Below, piece after piece: positions 10,208-21,162 of a stretch of DNA of 64,000 bases (position 1 is its first letter; each line of letters opens with the position of its first letter). The DNA comes from Austropuccinia psidii (taxonomy: Eukaryota > Basidiomycota > Pucciniomycetes > Pucciniales > Sphaerophragmiaceae). The position numbers were made by a program, and so were the translations under genes. The stretch spans positions 4,065,501 to 4,129,500 of the forward strand of contig JALGQZ010000013.1 of the NCBI GenBank assembly GCA_023105745.1, given 5' to 3'. The notes below the pieces were generated by a model. That model did no database searches. It was not told the DNA's origin and saw only the letters and a program-made list of their open reading frames with translations.

Positions 10208-12203
10208 TGTGGGAACTCCTCTTGTGTGGGATTAAAATGAGGCAGTACCTGGAGGGGGAGATCACAGGTAACTAGTTTTGAATTGCTAATAACTCCTGTA
10301 ACCAAGAGTGGCAAGGGTGTATTGCCTGCCCCTCCTGAAATACTGAACAAAATCTTCCTTGGAGCTCACAAACCAAAATAAAATTAGTAAGTGGCTTTAC
10401 AACTGCAGAAGACAAAATTCAGCAGTCTCAGATCAGACCTATTCAATAAATAATATGAAAAATAATGTTAGTGACTTTTGGTTAAATTTTGAGATTTAAT
10501 GAAATACTTGTCTGTTTAATTTTGATAGTTTTTGGTTAAATTGAGGTGAGTTGTTTCTTCTTGGTTAAAAGTCTTTGGTAAGATGGTTTTTTTTAAGGTG
10601 TTCTGGAAAGTTGGATGAGTCTTGATAAAGGTAATTTTGTTTAAGGTAAAGTTATAATAGAGTAAAATAATTTTTTAAAGGTTTGTTATTTTTTTTAAGA
10701 GTGTTTAATAATAAGATAAAATTGTATTTGTTAAATTTAAGAGGTAAGATTCTTTAATATTTTATTTTCTTTTTTTTAAAGGGGTAAGTTAATTTTAAAT
10801 CTTGATAAATGGTGTTAATGTTTACTGGATAAAATATTTTAAGAGACTAGTAACCCTAATATTTGGTACTAGATATATTTTTTTTAATAATAATTTTTTT
10901 TTAATACTAAGATTCCACTGAGCTTAGCTACTGCGTAATCTTCAACACTATACTTCCACTGAGCTTAGCTACTGGGTAAGTAAATTCACTACAATTTGCT
11001 GGACTACCTCCCAGGTGAGGGATGACTTATTCCTGTGCTTGTAATATGCAGAGGATATATTGTGCATGGGGGGGATTTTGAAATTTGGGGGAGAGAGCCC
11101 CTCTATTTATACCTTTTGGGAGCCCAGGGGGCCCTCCATGGGAGCTGTCTTTTTCCACTTTAATTCCTCTTGATTTCATCATGTGACTCCATTTTTGGTG
11201 AGGACCTTTCTTGCATGGGTCAGGTGATTTAAGGTTTGGTGATAATTTTCTTTCTGCACAGCCTCCATTTATCACATGATTGTCTTTTGGTGAACTAATT
11301 ATGATGTGATATTCTTGAATTTTCCTTGCATACATGAGGTGATTCAATTTTGGCTGAGGAGTTCTCTTGTGCACAGCCTTTCTTCTGTCACATGATATTC
11401 TGTTGGTGGATGCAGTATCACATGATTACCTTGTAATTCCTTTGCATATGTCCTATTTTAGGTTGGGTAGAAATGGCTGTGTAATTTATGCAGGTGTCAT
11501 GGTTGTTTTTCTTCTTTTTGAACTTTAAAATGAGGTCAGGTGATAATTTCTTGCACTGATGAATTTACTGTGATGTATGAGATGATGTGATTTTTGAGTT
11601 TGACACATGCTGTGCATAGTCATATGGTTGAGATTTAATTAGAATTGTGTACTGCATGCAGCCTGTTGTAACTAGCTTTGGTTTGCATGAGGTGATGAGT
11701 GGTGTAAATAATTATGATTCTGTTTTAAGGTTTTAAGTGGGGTTACTGAGGATATAAGATAAGGTACTCCTGTGGCTGTGTTATAAATGACTTGCAGGAA
11801 TTCCACGGAGTTGAGCTTTGCATCATGTGATTTTGAATGCAAGTTGGCTGTGTAGCTAATTCATCTGTAATTTTCTTGCTGCATGAGTCCTGTGGCTGTA
11901 AGGGGGTGTAAGGCTGGGTGGGGTGTGTAATTTAAAGGGTGGTACCTTATTTGTTGTAACTAGTTTAATATATGTAACTTGATTTTTTACATATGCATAA
12001 TGAAATTGAATAATTTATTTAAACACATACACTGCCCTTTGGTGCCTGTGCCATGTTTTTATGAGTTAGTACCAGATTCTTGCTGTAAAATTGACCTTTT
12101 GGTGTAAGATTTGAGTGTAAGTCTGCCTGTAGGCTGAATTTACTGCTGTTTTGGGGTACTATGAGCTTGAGCCTGGTGAAAAAAAATGGTATGGAATACC
12201 ACA
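10208..12203 (-). repeat. 3' LTR of element C (1996 bp)
   Basis: The plus strand starts TGTGGGAACTCC and ends GGAATACCACA. It matches 55749-59577 once the solo LTR is removed from the latter. It contains a short tandem duplication, CCACTGAGCTTAGCTACTG, at about 10915-10972. The small ORFs inside (for example 11027-11374 and 12019-12216) are LTR sequence with no recognisable domain. This copy is the uninterrupted version of the site used by solo LTR G. Confidence 0.95.
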
Positions 12204-12217
12204 TCCCCCTCTCCATT
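12204..12217 (-). other. Polypurine tract of element C
   Basis: The minus strand reads AATGGAGAGGGGGA directly before the 3' LTR start TGTGGTATTCC. It is the expected primer for plus-strand DNA. Confidence 0.75.
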
Positions 12218-12251
12218 TAATGCTGTCCCCATAATTCCAGGTGAGAGCTCC

Positions 12252-13430
12252 CTATTCTTCATCTGATTCTGTGGTCTCCTCAAATACCTCTTCCTCATTT
12301 ATTGATTCATCTTCTTCACTTTGTTCTTCTTCTGTGTTTTCTTTTGTGTTTATCAGCTTTCCTCTTAGGTAGAACCTCTTTACTTGAGATGCTGCAAATC
12401 TTCTTGCTAATTCTGTTCCATCAAGTTCCTGAAGTTCATATGGTCCATTGTTTATTTGTTTGATTACTCTGTAGGGTCCATTCCATTTGGTTTTGAAAAG
12501 TAGTCCCCAATTAGTTTCTATTGCTTTGTTGTAAACCAGAACCAGATCTCCTGGATTGAGTGGTGATCTTAGTTGGTGTGCCATTCTTCTATCCCAATAT
12601 TTCATTGAGTCTTCCCTTAATTTTTTGAGTTTTTCTGCTGCTTTTCTTCTCATCTCTTCTTTTCCTTCCAACTGTTTGGCTCTGACTTCCAGTAATTCCT
12701 CATTTGTGGATATTTTGTGCCATTCTACTGCTAAAAATGTTTTTGTTTCAATGTCAATTGGTAATACTGGTAGTTGTCCGAATTGGAGTTCATATGGTGA
12801 GAAACCAGTTGTCCTTTTAGTTGAGATTCTGTCAGCCAATGTAACCAAAGGTAAATATTTTTTCCATTTTCCTCCATTTTCTCCACACATCTTGATTAAT
12901 GCATCTTTGAGTTGCTTATGGCCCCTTTGAACCATTCCTTGAGACTCTGGGTAATAGGGTGTGGTGATTCTGATCCTTGATCCTGCTTTCTTTACTGCAT
13001 CTTGTAATTCTTTTCCAAACTCTGGCCCCCCATCAACAGTTACTTCTTTTGGTGAGCCATACCTGCATATCCATTCTGAGGTGAACCATTCTGCAACTGC
13101 TTTTGCTGTTAATTTGACTAGTCCAACTGTTTCTGGCCATCTTGAAAAATCATCTCTTGCCACAACCATATACTTCCATCTTCCAGATTTGATATGGACT
13201 GCATCCATACTGACCCTCTCAAAGATTGTTGATGTTGCTGTAAATATTCCTTGTTCCCTTTGTAAGTTTTGACTTCTCTTTTGGCAGGCAAGGCAAGATT
13301 GAACCCATTTCTTGACTGATTTCTTCATTCCTTCCCACCAAAATCTTGCTTTAATTCTTCTGTAAGTTTCATTTTCCCCTCTGTGGCCCATGTCTTCATG
13401 AAGTGACTTTAAAATGTAGCTTTGAACTCC
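12252..13430 (-). pseudogene. Element C integrase (third catalytic acid replaced)
   Basis: The frame continues from RNase H after a TAA at 13431-13433; the first recognisable residues GVQSYILKSLHEDMGHRG supply the two His, and CLAC the two Cys, of the HHCC domain. The DDE core has Asp in VSMDAVHIKS and in TVDGGPEFG, but the third position reads GMVQRGHKQL where family members have Glu before Arg (codon CAA at 12927-12929, from GAA by one change). Loss of this residue would be expected to abolish strand transfer. The C-terminal region has GPYRVIKQINNGPYEL and an acidic tail; no chromodomain is visible, unlike A/B/E/F-type elements. Confidence 0.8.
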
Positions 13431-15419
13431 TTAACTTGATATCACCAATTGAGGGTTTGGGTTATTTCTTCTTTTAAGCTGGCCATATTCCAAGAAAAAG
13501 TTGGGCGACCTTCTTTTGATCCTTCTAAATTCTTCTTCTTTGCTTGATTGTGGTTTTTTCATTGTACTTAAGTATTCTTGCATTTTCTGCCAAAATCCTT
13601 CTTGTTTGGTTGGTACTTGTACTCCTGAAAAATGGAGTGAATTTACATTCTTGGCCCCAAATCCAGGGTGTGGCTTGATCCAATCTTCTTCTTCATCAAA
13701 TTCTTGTGCATCTTCATCTTCTTCTTCTGAGTTTTTTGGTCTTCTGGATAGCCCATCTGGCATAGTGAAGGTTTTCCCTGGTTTGTGTACCAAATCAAAG
13801 GAAAATAGTTGAATGAAAGCCACCCATCTTGTCATGGGGGCATTGGGTAAGCAAGGGGTGTTGATCATTTCAATTAAAGCCTTGGCATCAACCTGTAATT
13901 CAAAATGTTGTCCCCAAAGTATGGCTTGTAGCTTCTTGAGAATCCTTGCAACTCCACAGAGTTCCAATTTGGGTTGTGAGTATTTTGATTCCAATTTTGA
14001 AAAAGTTATTGATTCATATAATACTGGTCTGTCCTTTCCATCTTTGTCTTCTTGAGTGAGTACTACTCCTGCAGCAATGTAACTTGAATCTACTGCTAGC
14101 TTAATTTTTCCCGCTCCTTTGTCATAATTCAATTTCTTAAGAGTTATTTCTTCTCCAACTATTCTTCTGAGCTTATGGAAAGCTTCTTCACATTTTTGAT
14201 CCCAATCCCAGTCAACATCTTCTCTGGTGAGCCTCCTGAGTGGTGATGCAACTTGTGAGAAGTTTTCAATAAACATCCTTACATAAGCACAAAGACCAAG
14301 AAATCCCCTTATTTCCTTCTTGTTAAGAGGTGTTGGCCAATTTTGAATCTTGATGATCTTTTGTTTTGAGATTGTTCTTCCTTTGAATGATACAACATGC
14401 CCTACTATGTCCAAAGCTGGGACACAGCATGCAAACTTTGATCCTGAGATAGTAAGTCCTGCTTCTTCAATTCTGAATAAAATCCTTTCTAATGTTATGG
14501 CATATTCCCATATAAATCTTCTTATTGAGGGGTTTTCTGGTAGTTTTTCTTGGTTGTAAAGTGATCTTGGTCCTTTTATTCCTCCATCATCAATAAATAT
14601 TCCTACACTTTCTGGTATTTCTTCTTGGAGTATCCAGGTCATTTGGGCTTGGTATACTGCTACTGAGTTGGTGGCTCCTTGGGGTAGTCTTGTGAGTTGC
14701 ATCCTTCCAAGGGATGTTTCAAAAGTGGTGAGGGGTCTTGTAGTGACATCTAATTCTCTTTCATCATATCCTCCCATGATGTCTCCTAGTCCATAGCATG
14801 CTCTTCCTGCAAATGCATCTACAAATTCTTCAATATGAGGTGGTAAGCCAGCATCCTTGATGGTGACTTTGTTGAGTTCTTGAAGGTAATGGACAATTCT
14901 GAGTTTCCCATTTGATTTGGCCACACAAAAGATTGGGCTTGTGTAGCTTGAGGTGGATTGCTCATAGAGTCCAGTCCTGATTCTTTCTCTGATTAATTCA
15001 GTAAACTGAGGTAAAATTGATTTGGGAATGGGAATTGGTTTCTTCTGCCAAGGTTCATGAGGTATTACTGGTATCTTGTAAGGTTTTCCATATGAGTGTT
15101 TGAGTAATCCTCTTTCTTCTTCACAGAAAGCTATTGCTTTTTCCCTTAAGGTAATAACATTTCTGAGTAAATTGATTTCTTCATTTGATAACCATCCTGG
15201 TGGGCCAAAATTGACTGCTTGGAGTCTTTCATGGGTGACCTTGAAGGTTTCTTGAAATATAGGTGGGTTTGGTGATAAGGGTGTTTCATAAGGATCCCTT
15301 GACAAAGGTGGTCTTTCCAAAGGTGGGTTAAGGTCTTGAGGCATTGGCTCATTGTCTGGTCTCACCTTCTTCAGGACTGATTTGTATTTGGCTGCTAAAA
15401 TTTGGTGATCCATTCTCAA
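13431..15419 (-). CDS. Element C reverse transcriptase and RNase H (662 aa)
   Basis: It starts at an ATG at 15419. Order: a Pro-rich N-terminal segment, RT fingers and palm with SPIFCVAKSNGKLRIV, the LPQGATNS motif, catalytic FIDD (Phe instead of the usual Tyr of YxDD), a thumb with RGFLGLCAYVRMFIENF, and RNase H with LAVDSSYIAAGVVLTQ, ELCGVARILKKL and PDGLSRRP. An acidic linker follows before the TAA that separates it from the integrase in the same frame. It differs clearly from the RT of elements A, B and E and represents another Ty3 lineage. No inactivating change is seen within this ORF. Confidence 0.85.
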   Translation of the reverse strand: MRMDHQILAAKYKSVLKKVRPDNEPMPQDLNPPLERPPLSRDPYETPLSPNPPIFQETFKVTHERLQAVNFGPPGWLSNEEINLLRNVITLREKAIAFCEEERGLLKHSYGKPYKIPVIPHEPWQKKPIPIPKSILPQFTELIRERIRTGLYEQSTSSYTSPIFCVAKSNGKLRIVHYLQELNKVTIKDAGLPPHIEEFVDAFAGRACYGLGDIMGGYDERELDVTTRPLTTFETSLGRMQLTRLPQGATNSVAVYQAQMTWILQEEIPESVGIFIDDGGIKGPRSLYNQEKLPENPSIRRFIWEYAITLERILFRIEEAGLTISGSKFACCVPALDIVGHVVSFKGRTISKQKIIKIQNWPTPLNKKEIRGFLGLCAYVRMFIENFSQVASPLRRLTREDVDWDWDQKCEEAFHKLRRIVGEEITLKKLNYDKGAGKIKLAVDSSYIAAGVVLTQEDKDGKDRPVLYESITFSKLESKYSQPKLELCGVARILKKLQAILWGQHFELQVDAKALIEMINTPCLPNAPMTRWVAFIQLFSFDLVHKPGKTFTMPDGLSRRPKNSEEEDEDAQEFDEEEDWIKPHPGFGAKNVNSLHFSGVQVPTKQEGFWQKMQEYLSTMKKPQSSKEEEFRRIKRRSPNFFLEYGQLKRRNNPNPQLVISS

Positions 15420-17158
15420 TTAGTTATTATTATTATTTTTTTTATTTATTTTTTATTTTATTTTATTTTTTATTTATTTTTTTTAATTATTTCTAAGAAT
15501 TTGTTAGTGTCCTGAAGTATTGAGGTCTTCACAATTCTTCTTTCTTCCTTCTTCCATAAATAAATGTAGTTTAAGGTCATACAGGACCTACAACTAGGTG
15601 TGTAAACCCTGTATATTAGGTATACAAGTCCTGCAGTTTAAGTCATGCAAGGACCTCCTGGCCTAATCCAAGGGCTTATCTTGATTCTTGAGCTCCTGTG
15701 GGCTTGATTTTGGATTCCACTTGACTCTTGTTTTATTCTTCAATCTTCATGATTCCCACTTGATGAAAGATTCTTCTGGTTGTTTTATTTCTTGATGAGG
15801 AATCTTCTTGTCTTAATTTCTGGCTTGGGAATCCACTTTGTTCATTCTGGCCAATTTGATAATGATAAACACCTGTGAAACCCCTTGTTCCCGTTACACA
15901 AAGGGAGCAGTTTATTGTCATGCTGAGGGCATTTTATTTTTTTTATAGCCCTGTAAAAAAGTAAACAATAATTTTTTTTTTGTTAATTTGAAATAAAATA
16001 AGAAACCAGCAGTTTTTTTTGTCTTGCTGAGGACTTTTTTTTTGGTATTTATTGCCCTGTAGCTGAGGGCTATTTTTTTATGTTATTTTTTAATTCATAG
16101 CCCTTTTTTCATTGTTTTCCTATTGAATTTCCTGTAGAAATCAATAATCAGAATTTTTAAATTATTTTAGTTATAAAAAACAAAATAATGTTGAATTTAA
16201 GAAAATCATCAGTTTAAAGCCTTGATGAGGGCTTTTGTTAATTTATTATCATTTTCCAAAACATAGATAAAAGAAAAAATTCAACAGTTTAAAGTCATGT
16301 TGAGGACTTTTTTTTTAATTTATTGTAAAGCCCAGTAAAAAATGAAAAATCATTTTCAGATCAGTAAAATAAACAGTCAGAAGATAAAAAATAAAATCAG
16401 AAACCAGCAGTTTAATGTCTTGCTGAGGACATTTTTGTTATTCTTATTCTCTTTTTTTATTATTATTATTATTTATAGCCCTGCAAAATTCAAATAAAGA
16501 GTTTGTCAGTACAATTCAATATCAAAGATAAATTAAGCACAAAAAGATAAAACAAGAAGTTTAAAGCCTTGCTGAGGGCTTTTCTTTCTTTCTTTTTTCT
16601 TTTTATTTATTTATTTTTAATTTAGAAAATAAATAAATCAAAACAAAAAACATCAGTAATATTCAGCTTTAATAAAAAAATAGAAAATAAACAATTTTAA
16701 GTCTTGTTCAGGACTTTTTTTTTAATTTAATTTTTATCATTTTCCAAAACATAAATAAATAAAAATTTCAACAGTTTAAAGTCATGTTGAGGACTTTTTT
16801 TTAATTTTTTTTTAAAAGCATCCTCTTGAGCTTGTAAAGTCCTGAAATTGGTCCTAATGTTGATTACTGTTTTTCTGCACTTGTTTCTTTTGTTTTTGAT
16901 TGAAATGTACCTGTATGAAATTAAAAACATAATATTAGCATTTATAGAGGCAATATCATTAAAACAAAATTAAACCAAGCAGTTTTAAGCCATGCTAAGG
17001 GCTTATCTTGTATTGGTTTTATTCTATTGTGAAGCCATTCTGATATATATATATAAAAAACAGTGAGAAGTTTTAAGGCCTTTTTTAAAAAAAAATCATC
17101 AGTAAATATAATAAAATCTTGAATAAAATTAAAAATAAATAAGTATTTTATTTATATT

Positions 17159-17202
<44 letters not shown>

Positions 17203-17545
17203 AATCATTGCCATCATTCTTTTATTAGTAATAAATAAAACAAGTATAAAACAGGTAAATAAATTCAACAGTTTAAAGTCTTGTTGAGGACTTTTTGGTT
17301 AAATTTTTTTTTATTTGAGTTTATTTTATTTTATTTTATTTTTATTTTGAATCTTTTTATTTTTATTTTTCATTATTATTAAAAAAAAAGAAATCATCAG
17401 TAAATTTTCAAACAATATTAAATATAGGATAAAATAAACAATCAGTTTATTCATCAATATTCATACTTTCACTATTTTATACTTATCATTATTTTTTGTT
17501 TTTGTTTTTATTGATTATTATAATTCCTATTATTATTAGAAGGTA
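15420..17545 (-). repeat. Element C spacer with about eleven dispersed stem-loop repeats
   Basis: This non-coding AT-rich stretch lies between RT and the upstream ORFs. A motif of about 30 bp recurs on the plus strand, in the form CAGTTTAAAGTC-TTGCTGAG-GACTTTTT with compensating variants (GCC/GGC for GTC/GAC). Copies lie near 15907, 16005, 16208, 16282, 16404, 16554, 16690, 16769, 16977, 17063 (partial) and 17265, with a looser one near 15628. Spacing is about 75-210 bp and irregular, so this is not a simple tandem array. No convincing ORF is present; the 62-codon frame at 15733-15921 shows no domain. Confidence 0.7.
17161..17200. repeat. (AT)n microsatellite
   Basis: About 40 bp of uninterrupted TA dinucleotides lie within the element C spacer. 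Confidence 0.95.
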
Positions 17546-19137
17546 ATGTGGTCAGCTTTTACAGGCTGATCTAGAAGCTGTTACAACCTTCCAGGGTGCT
17601 TCGGGTAGTTAGTTTCCATTTATAAGCTCTTTGTCAAAACAATTGAGTCGGATGAGGTGTATGGTGCTCTAATGGGATCAATTGGCCCTTCCTCATTCTC
17701 AAAACAGTTTCGGGTGCAATTTTCTACCCTACTTGAATGTCTGGAAACTCCCTGAGGGAAGTATATTTTGGTAATTAAGGAGGTTGCTAAACCCTATCTC
17801 TGTCTCCAAACTCATTGTGGACCACTACAGGCTTCATAGCCTTGTCGGGTGAGCTATTTTGGGCATACTCAGGGTTTTTATACCTATATCACTAATTAAC
17901 AGTTCTTTGGTCATGGTCGAACAGTGTTTTTACACTTTTCCAATAGTTAGAGGCGCCCCAAGTGCATGATTTCCTGTTCCAAATGGTTCTTTTCCCTTTT
18001 ATCATTCATCGTTTGAGTGTTTGAAATTTGAAATTAACTTTGTTATACGTTAAAGAAATTATATTTTTATCATCATTGTCGCCACTACTTCTGCTGTATA
18101 TCCCCGTACAGTAGCTTGATTTTCAATGAGGTGGGGTGCTTTGATAGTTGTATAATGCTTATAGACATATTAGTCGGGTTTCGCTCTTAGGTTTGTGGAC
18201 GTAATTAGGGCCTTTGGAAAAGGTCAAAATCCCTTTGGGTACAGTTTCTAGGCACATGGGGGATGGTTTTTTGCATCGGACGCCAGTTAACTGCCTCTTG
18301 GTGAGTTTTTTGTCGCTTACTGACCTTCAAGAGGTCTTTGGATGTAATCATAACCATCCCGACTGGTAGCAGTGGCTGTTCAATCCTTTGCTGGGCTAAC
18401 TCCACCATAGGAGTTAGCCATGTTACTTACTGTTTGGCTCTAACCTTTTATTTAACACCTGCTGTCAATCACGACAAGCAGTTTGGTTTTGTTTATCTGG
18501 TAAATTGTCAATGTGCTATATTGTACTGTACTGGTGCAGTGTACAGTACATGCCCTTGCTTTATCTTCTTTCCTCTTCTGACCTACTTGTATTGCTGGCA
18601 AATATTGTTTTGATGCTGTCGTGATATTCAACATGAATGGTGTTTGTAACAGAGGTAGGGTCTTGTGATGACTGCATGCAGGTGCAGTAGTGCTGTAATT
18701 CTATTATGGTAATAAGTGGTAGTATGATGTCAAAATTTGAGAAGTTGGTTACTGGGCTGCCGATTTTCAAATGCCTATCCAGCTTGTCTTGTTTCTTCAA
18801 TTATACCATTTAGGATCCTTAACTCCCTCTCTTCCATCTTAGTTGCTTTGACCACTTGAGCCGCTATTCCTTTAATCGATAAATTGAATTTAAGGAGGGC
18901 TTCAACAGCTGTGTCAGCTTTAGCACATGATTTGCTTTGATGCTAATGCATTTAATGTGTCAAATCTTGCATGAGTACAAGATCCAAGCAACTTGTTCTA
19001 GGCTGTGCACTGATATCTCCAGAGTGGAGTTAGAGTGTTGATAGGTTGTACCTGATGAGTAAGAAACCACAAGTCAGCCTCAATAGAATTTTACTATAAA
19101 TACCCCCTCCTCTTGGTTTTCTTCTCTTTCCCCGACT
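17546..19137. other. Unassigned segment of different composition, cut by element E
   Basis: From about 17546 (TGTGGTCAGC) the sequence becomes less AT-rich and contains CpG, unlike the spacer before it. It ends at the GTTTT duplication of element E; its continuation is probably 28823-28958. A TATAAATA motif lies near 19095, followed by a pyrimidine-rich stretch. A solo LTR (TG...CA, up to ACTATCA near 28958) or a captured gene fragment are possible. I could not find matching target duplications for either boundary. Confidence 0.35.
18775..18942 (-). CDS. Possible terminal exon of an unidentified gene
   Basis: An open 55-codon stretch follows a TTAG acceptor at 18943-18946 and ends in TAG. 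The residues form an amphipathic Leu/Lys/Glu-rich sequence containing LLKFNLSIKGIAAQVVKA. A second open minus-strand stretch at 18205-18408 lies downstream. No domain is recognised and no upstream exon is seen before element E's insertion point. It could be a chance ORF. Confidence 0.2.
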   Translation of the reverse strand, partial: HQSKSCAKADTAVEALLKFNLSIKGIAAQVVKATKMEERELRILNGIIEETRQAG

Positions 19138-19142
19138 GTTTT
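19138..19142. repeat. Target-site duplication of element E, left copy (GTTTT)
   Basis: GTTTT immediately precedes LTR1 and is repeated at 28818-28822 directly after LTR2. Confidence 0.85.
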
Positions 19143-20567
19143 TGTCAGCCTGTGACTCAAAACCAGATCACAAGCATGATAGCCAAAATACCATAAACCA
19201 ATGGTATAGCCAAAATACCACCAAAACATGGAGCTGAGCCAAATTAGCTTAAAAGGTATCAAAAGAAAGACAAAACTCACCTCTTCCTGAAAATACAAGT
19301 CCCATCACCATAGGACAAGAAATAACAAAGTTATTCCTGCTCAAAGTTATTGCTGAGCATAAACCTTAATTTGCACCTCTCATCTAAAATCTAGAAGGAG
19401 AGGCTTAACCCCATCAAATGGGTATTCAAAATGAAGCTCTAAGCCAGGGCTATCCAATAGTACCAGCCAAACTGAGCTAGCACCAGTATTACTTGAGTTA
19501 TGGTCAAATTCAGACCAAATAAGGGTGAACAAAACATTCACCTCTCATCTAACTTTTACATTCTTAGTGTGAGATACATAAAGTGGGGTCTTTTTAGAAA
19601 GAGCACAATCAGGGCTATCTGATGGTGCCATCCATTTCCCCATAACTCAACTACAACAGAAGTTATTGGCCAAACAAGCTTAATACAGCTTTTGACCAGA
19701 CCACGCCAATGTACAAAAATACTTGTACATGGGATAACTTTGTCATATTTAATGATAACCATGTCAAGTTGGGTACCATTGTGTAGCGCTCATACAGAGC
19801 TACTCAATGAACCAGCTTTGCGCTTGATATCTCAAAAACTGACAGAGTTATGACCATTTTAAGGTCAAAATCCCACCTTCTGTCAGATACAGCCTTACCA
19901 TGGGATAATATCCCATAACCATGAATATGAGGTGTCAAATAGACAAAGAAGCATGTTTTTACTTCAATACCTCATATGTCCGTCAATACTGGGGTCCCAT
20001 ACAGTTTCTGTACAGCATTCTATGCGTCATACACGTCAGAATCAGGCTGTGAGGTCCCCAGATGAAAATTTTCACCCTGTATTGGTGAAAACTGCCCAGA
20101 TGTGGTTTCAAACCCACATCTGAGCCCAATACAGGGTATACAGGCTGTTTGCAAACTACAAGCCTGTCATAGAGAGTGAAAAATCTTCACTTCCTCTACG
20201 TGGAAAGGTCTAGCAGCCTTTCCACCTCAATTTCAGGATAAAAGGAGGGCTTTTCACAGCCAAAAACCTTTCCTCATCCTGCTCTTGAATAACCTACGTA
20301 GTAAACTGTCAAAAACAGTTTTACTCTTGGTTAAATAATCAGGTATAATTATAATCTTTAATTATTGTAGACTTTATTATTGTAATCTAACAGATAAAGC
20401 CTGCACCCAGGGTTCTCAATAGCGCTCACCACCACTATTTCTCAATAGTAGAACCCTTTTATTATAAAACCTTTATAAATCTTTTTTAATCATTTTTTGC
20501 CGTGTCACATACACAGTTAAAGTTGTAATTAGCCTAGTTATACCTTTATCATAGTATCATCCTGACA
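19143..20567 (+). repeat. 5' LTR of element E (1425 bp)
   Basis: It starts TGTCAGCCTGTGACTC and ends CATCCTGACA, with LTR2 exactly 8250 bp downstream. A nested hairpin occupies 20074-20137: outer arms ACCCTGTATTGG and CCAATACAGGGT (12 bp perfect) and inner arms CAGATGTGG and CCACATCTG. The small ORFs inside are non-coding LTR sequence. Confidence 0.95.
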
Positions 20568-20586
20568 TTTTGGGGGCCTGGCCGTG
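20568..20586 (+). other. Probable primer-binding region of element E
   Basis: TTTTGGGGGCCTGGCCGTG directly follows LTR1. It resembles the region inside element A's 5' LTR. The priming tRNA was not identified. Confidence 0.5.
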
Positions 20587-21162
20587 TTTTTTGACCTTTT
20601 TTGGACCTTACAAGTAAGTCTTTTCTCTGTTTTATGACTTATTAACCATTGTTTTATCCTTTTTTAGGCGTAATTTCTATTTAAAAATATATATTTTATA
20701 TATCTTTTACCTTTTTTTATACATACTCATATTATAAGGGTATTTTTTACGTGGTTAACACCCACAGTAACTTATTATTTTTGGCGTGTTTTGCATATAA
20801 AAACACATAAGCCACTAATAAAGTCCTGTATTCTTGAATGAATAAGGACACCTCTGACTGAAAAACCATCAGTTGAGGCATGGTCAAGTGTATTGTTAAT
20901 TCAATAACACTTGTATACAAACCACTTTTTACAGAATACACTTGCAAACGGCAAGTGTATCTGAGGGATACTGACACACAAACAGTGTGACAGGACACCA
21001 TAAGCTGTATTTTTGACGTGGAATTGTTGATTCAATTACACTGTCATTATACAAGGGCATACTGTAATAATATACAAGCCCAGAGGCCATTCTTAGACGT
21101 GCAAAACCAGCCTTTTAAGAAGTCTTAACTGACATAAGCCCTCTTTTTCCTGTTTTGATTCA

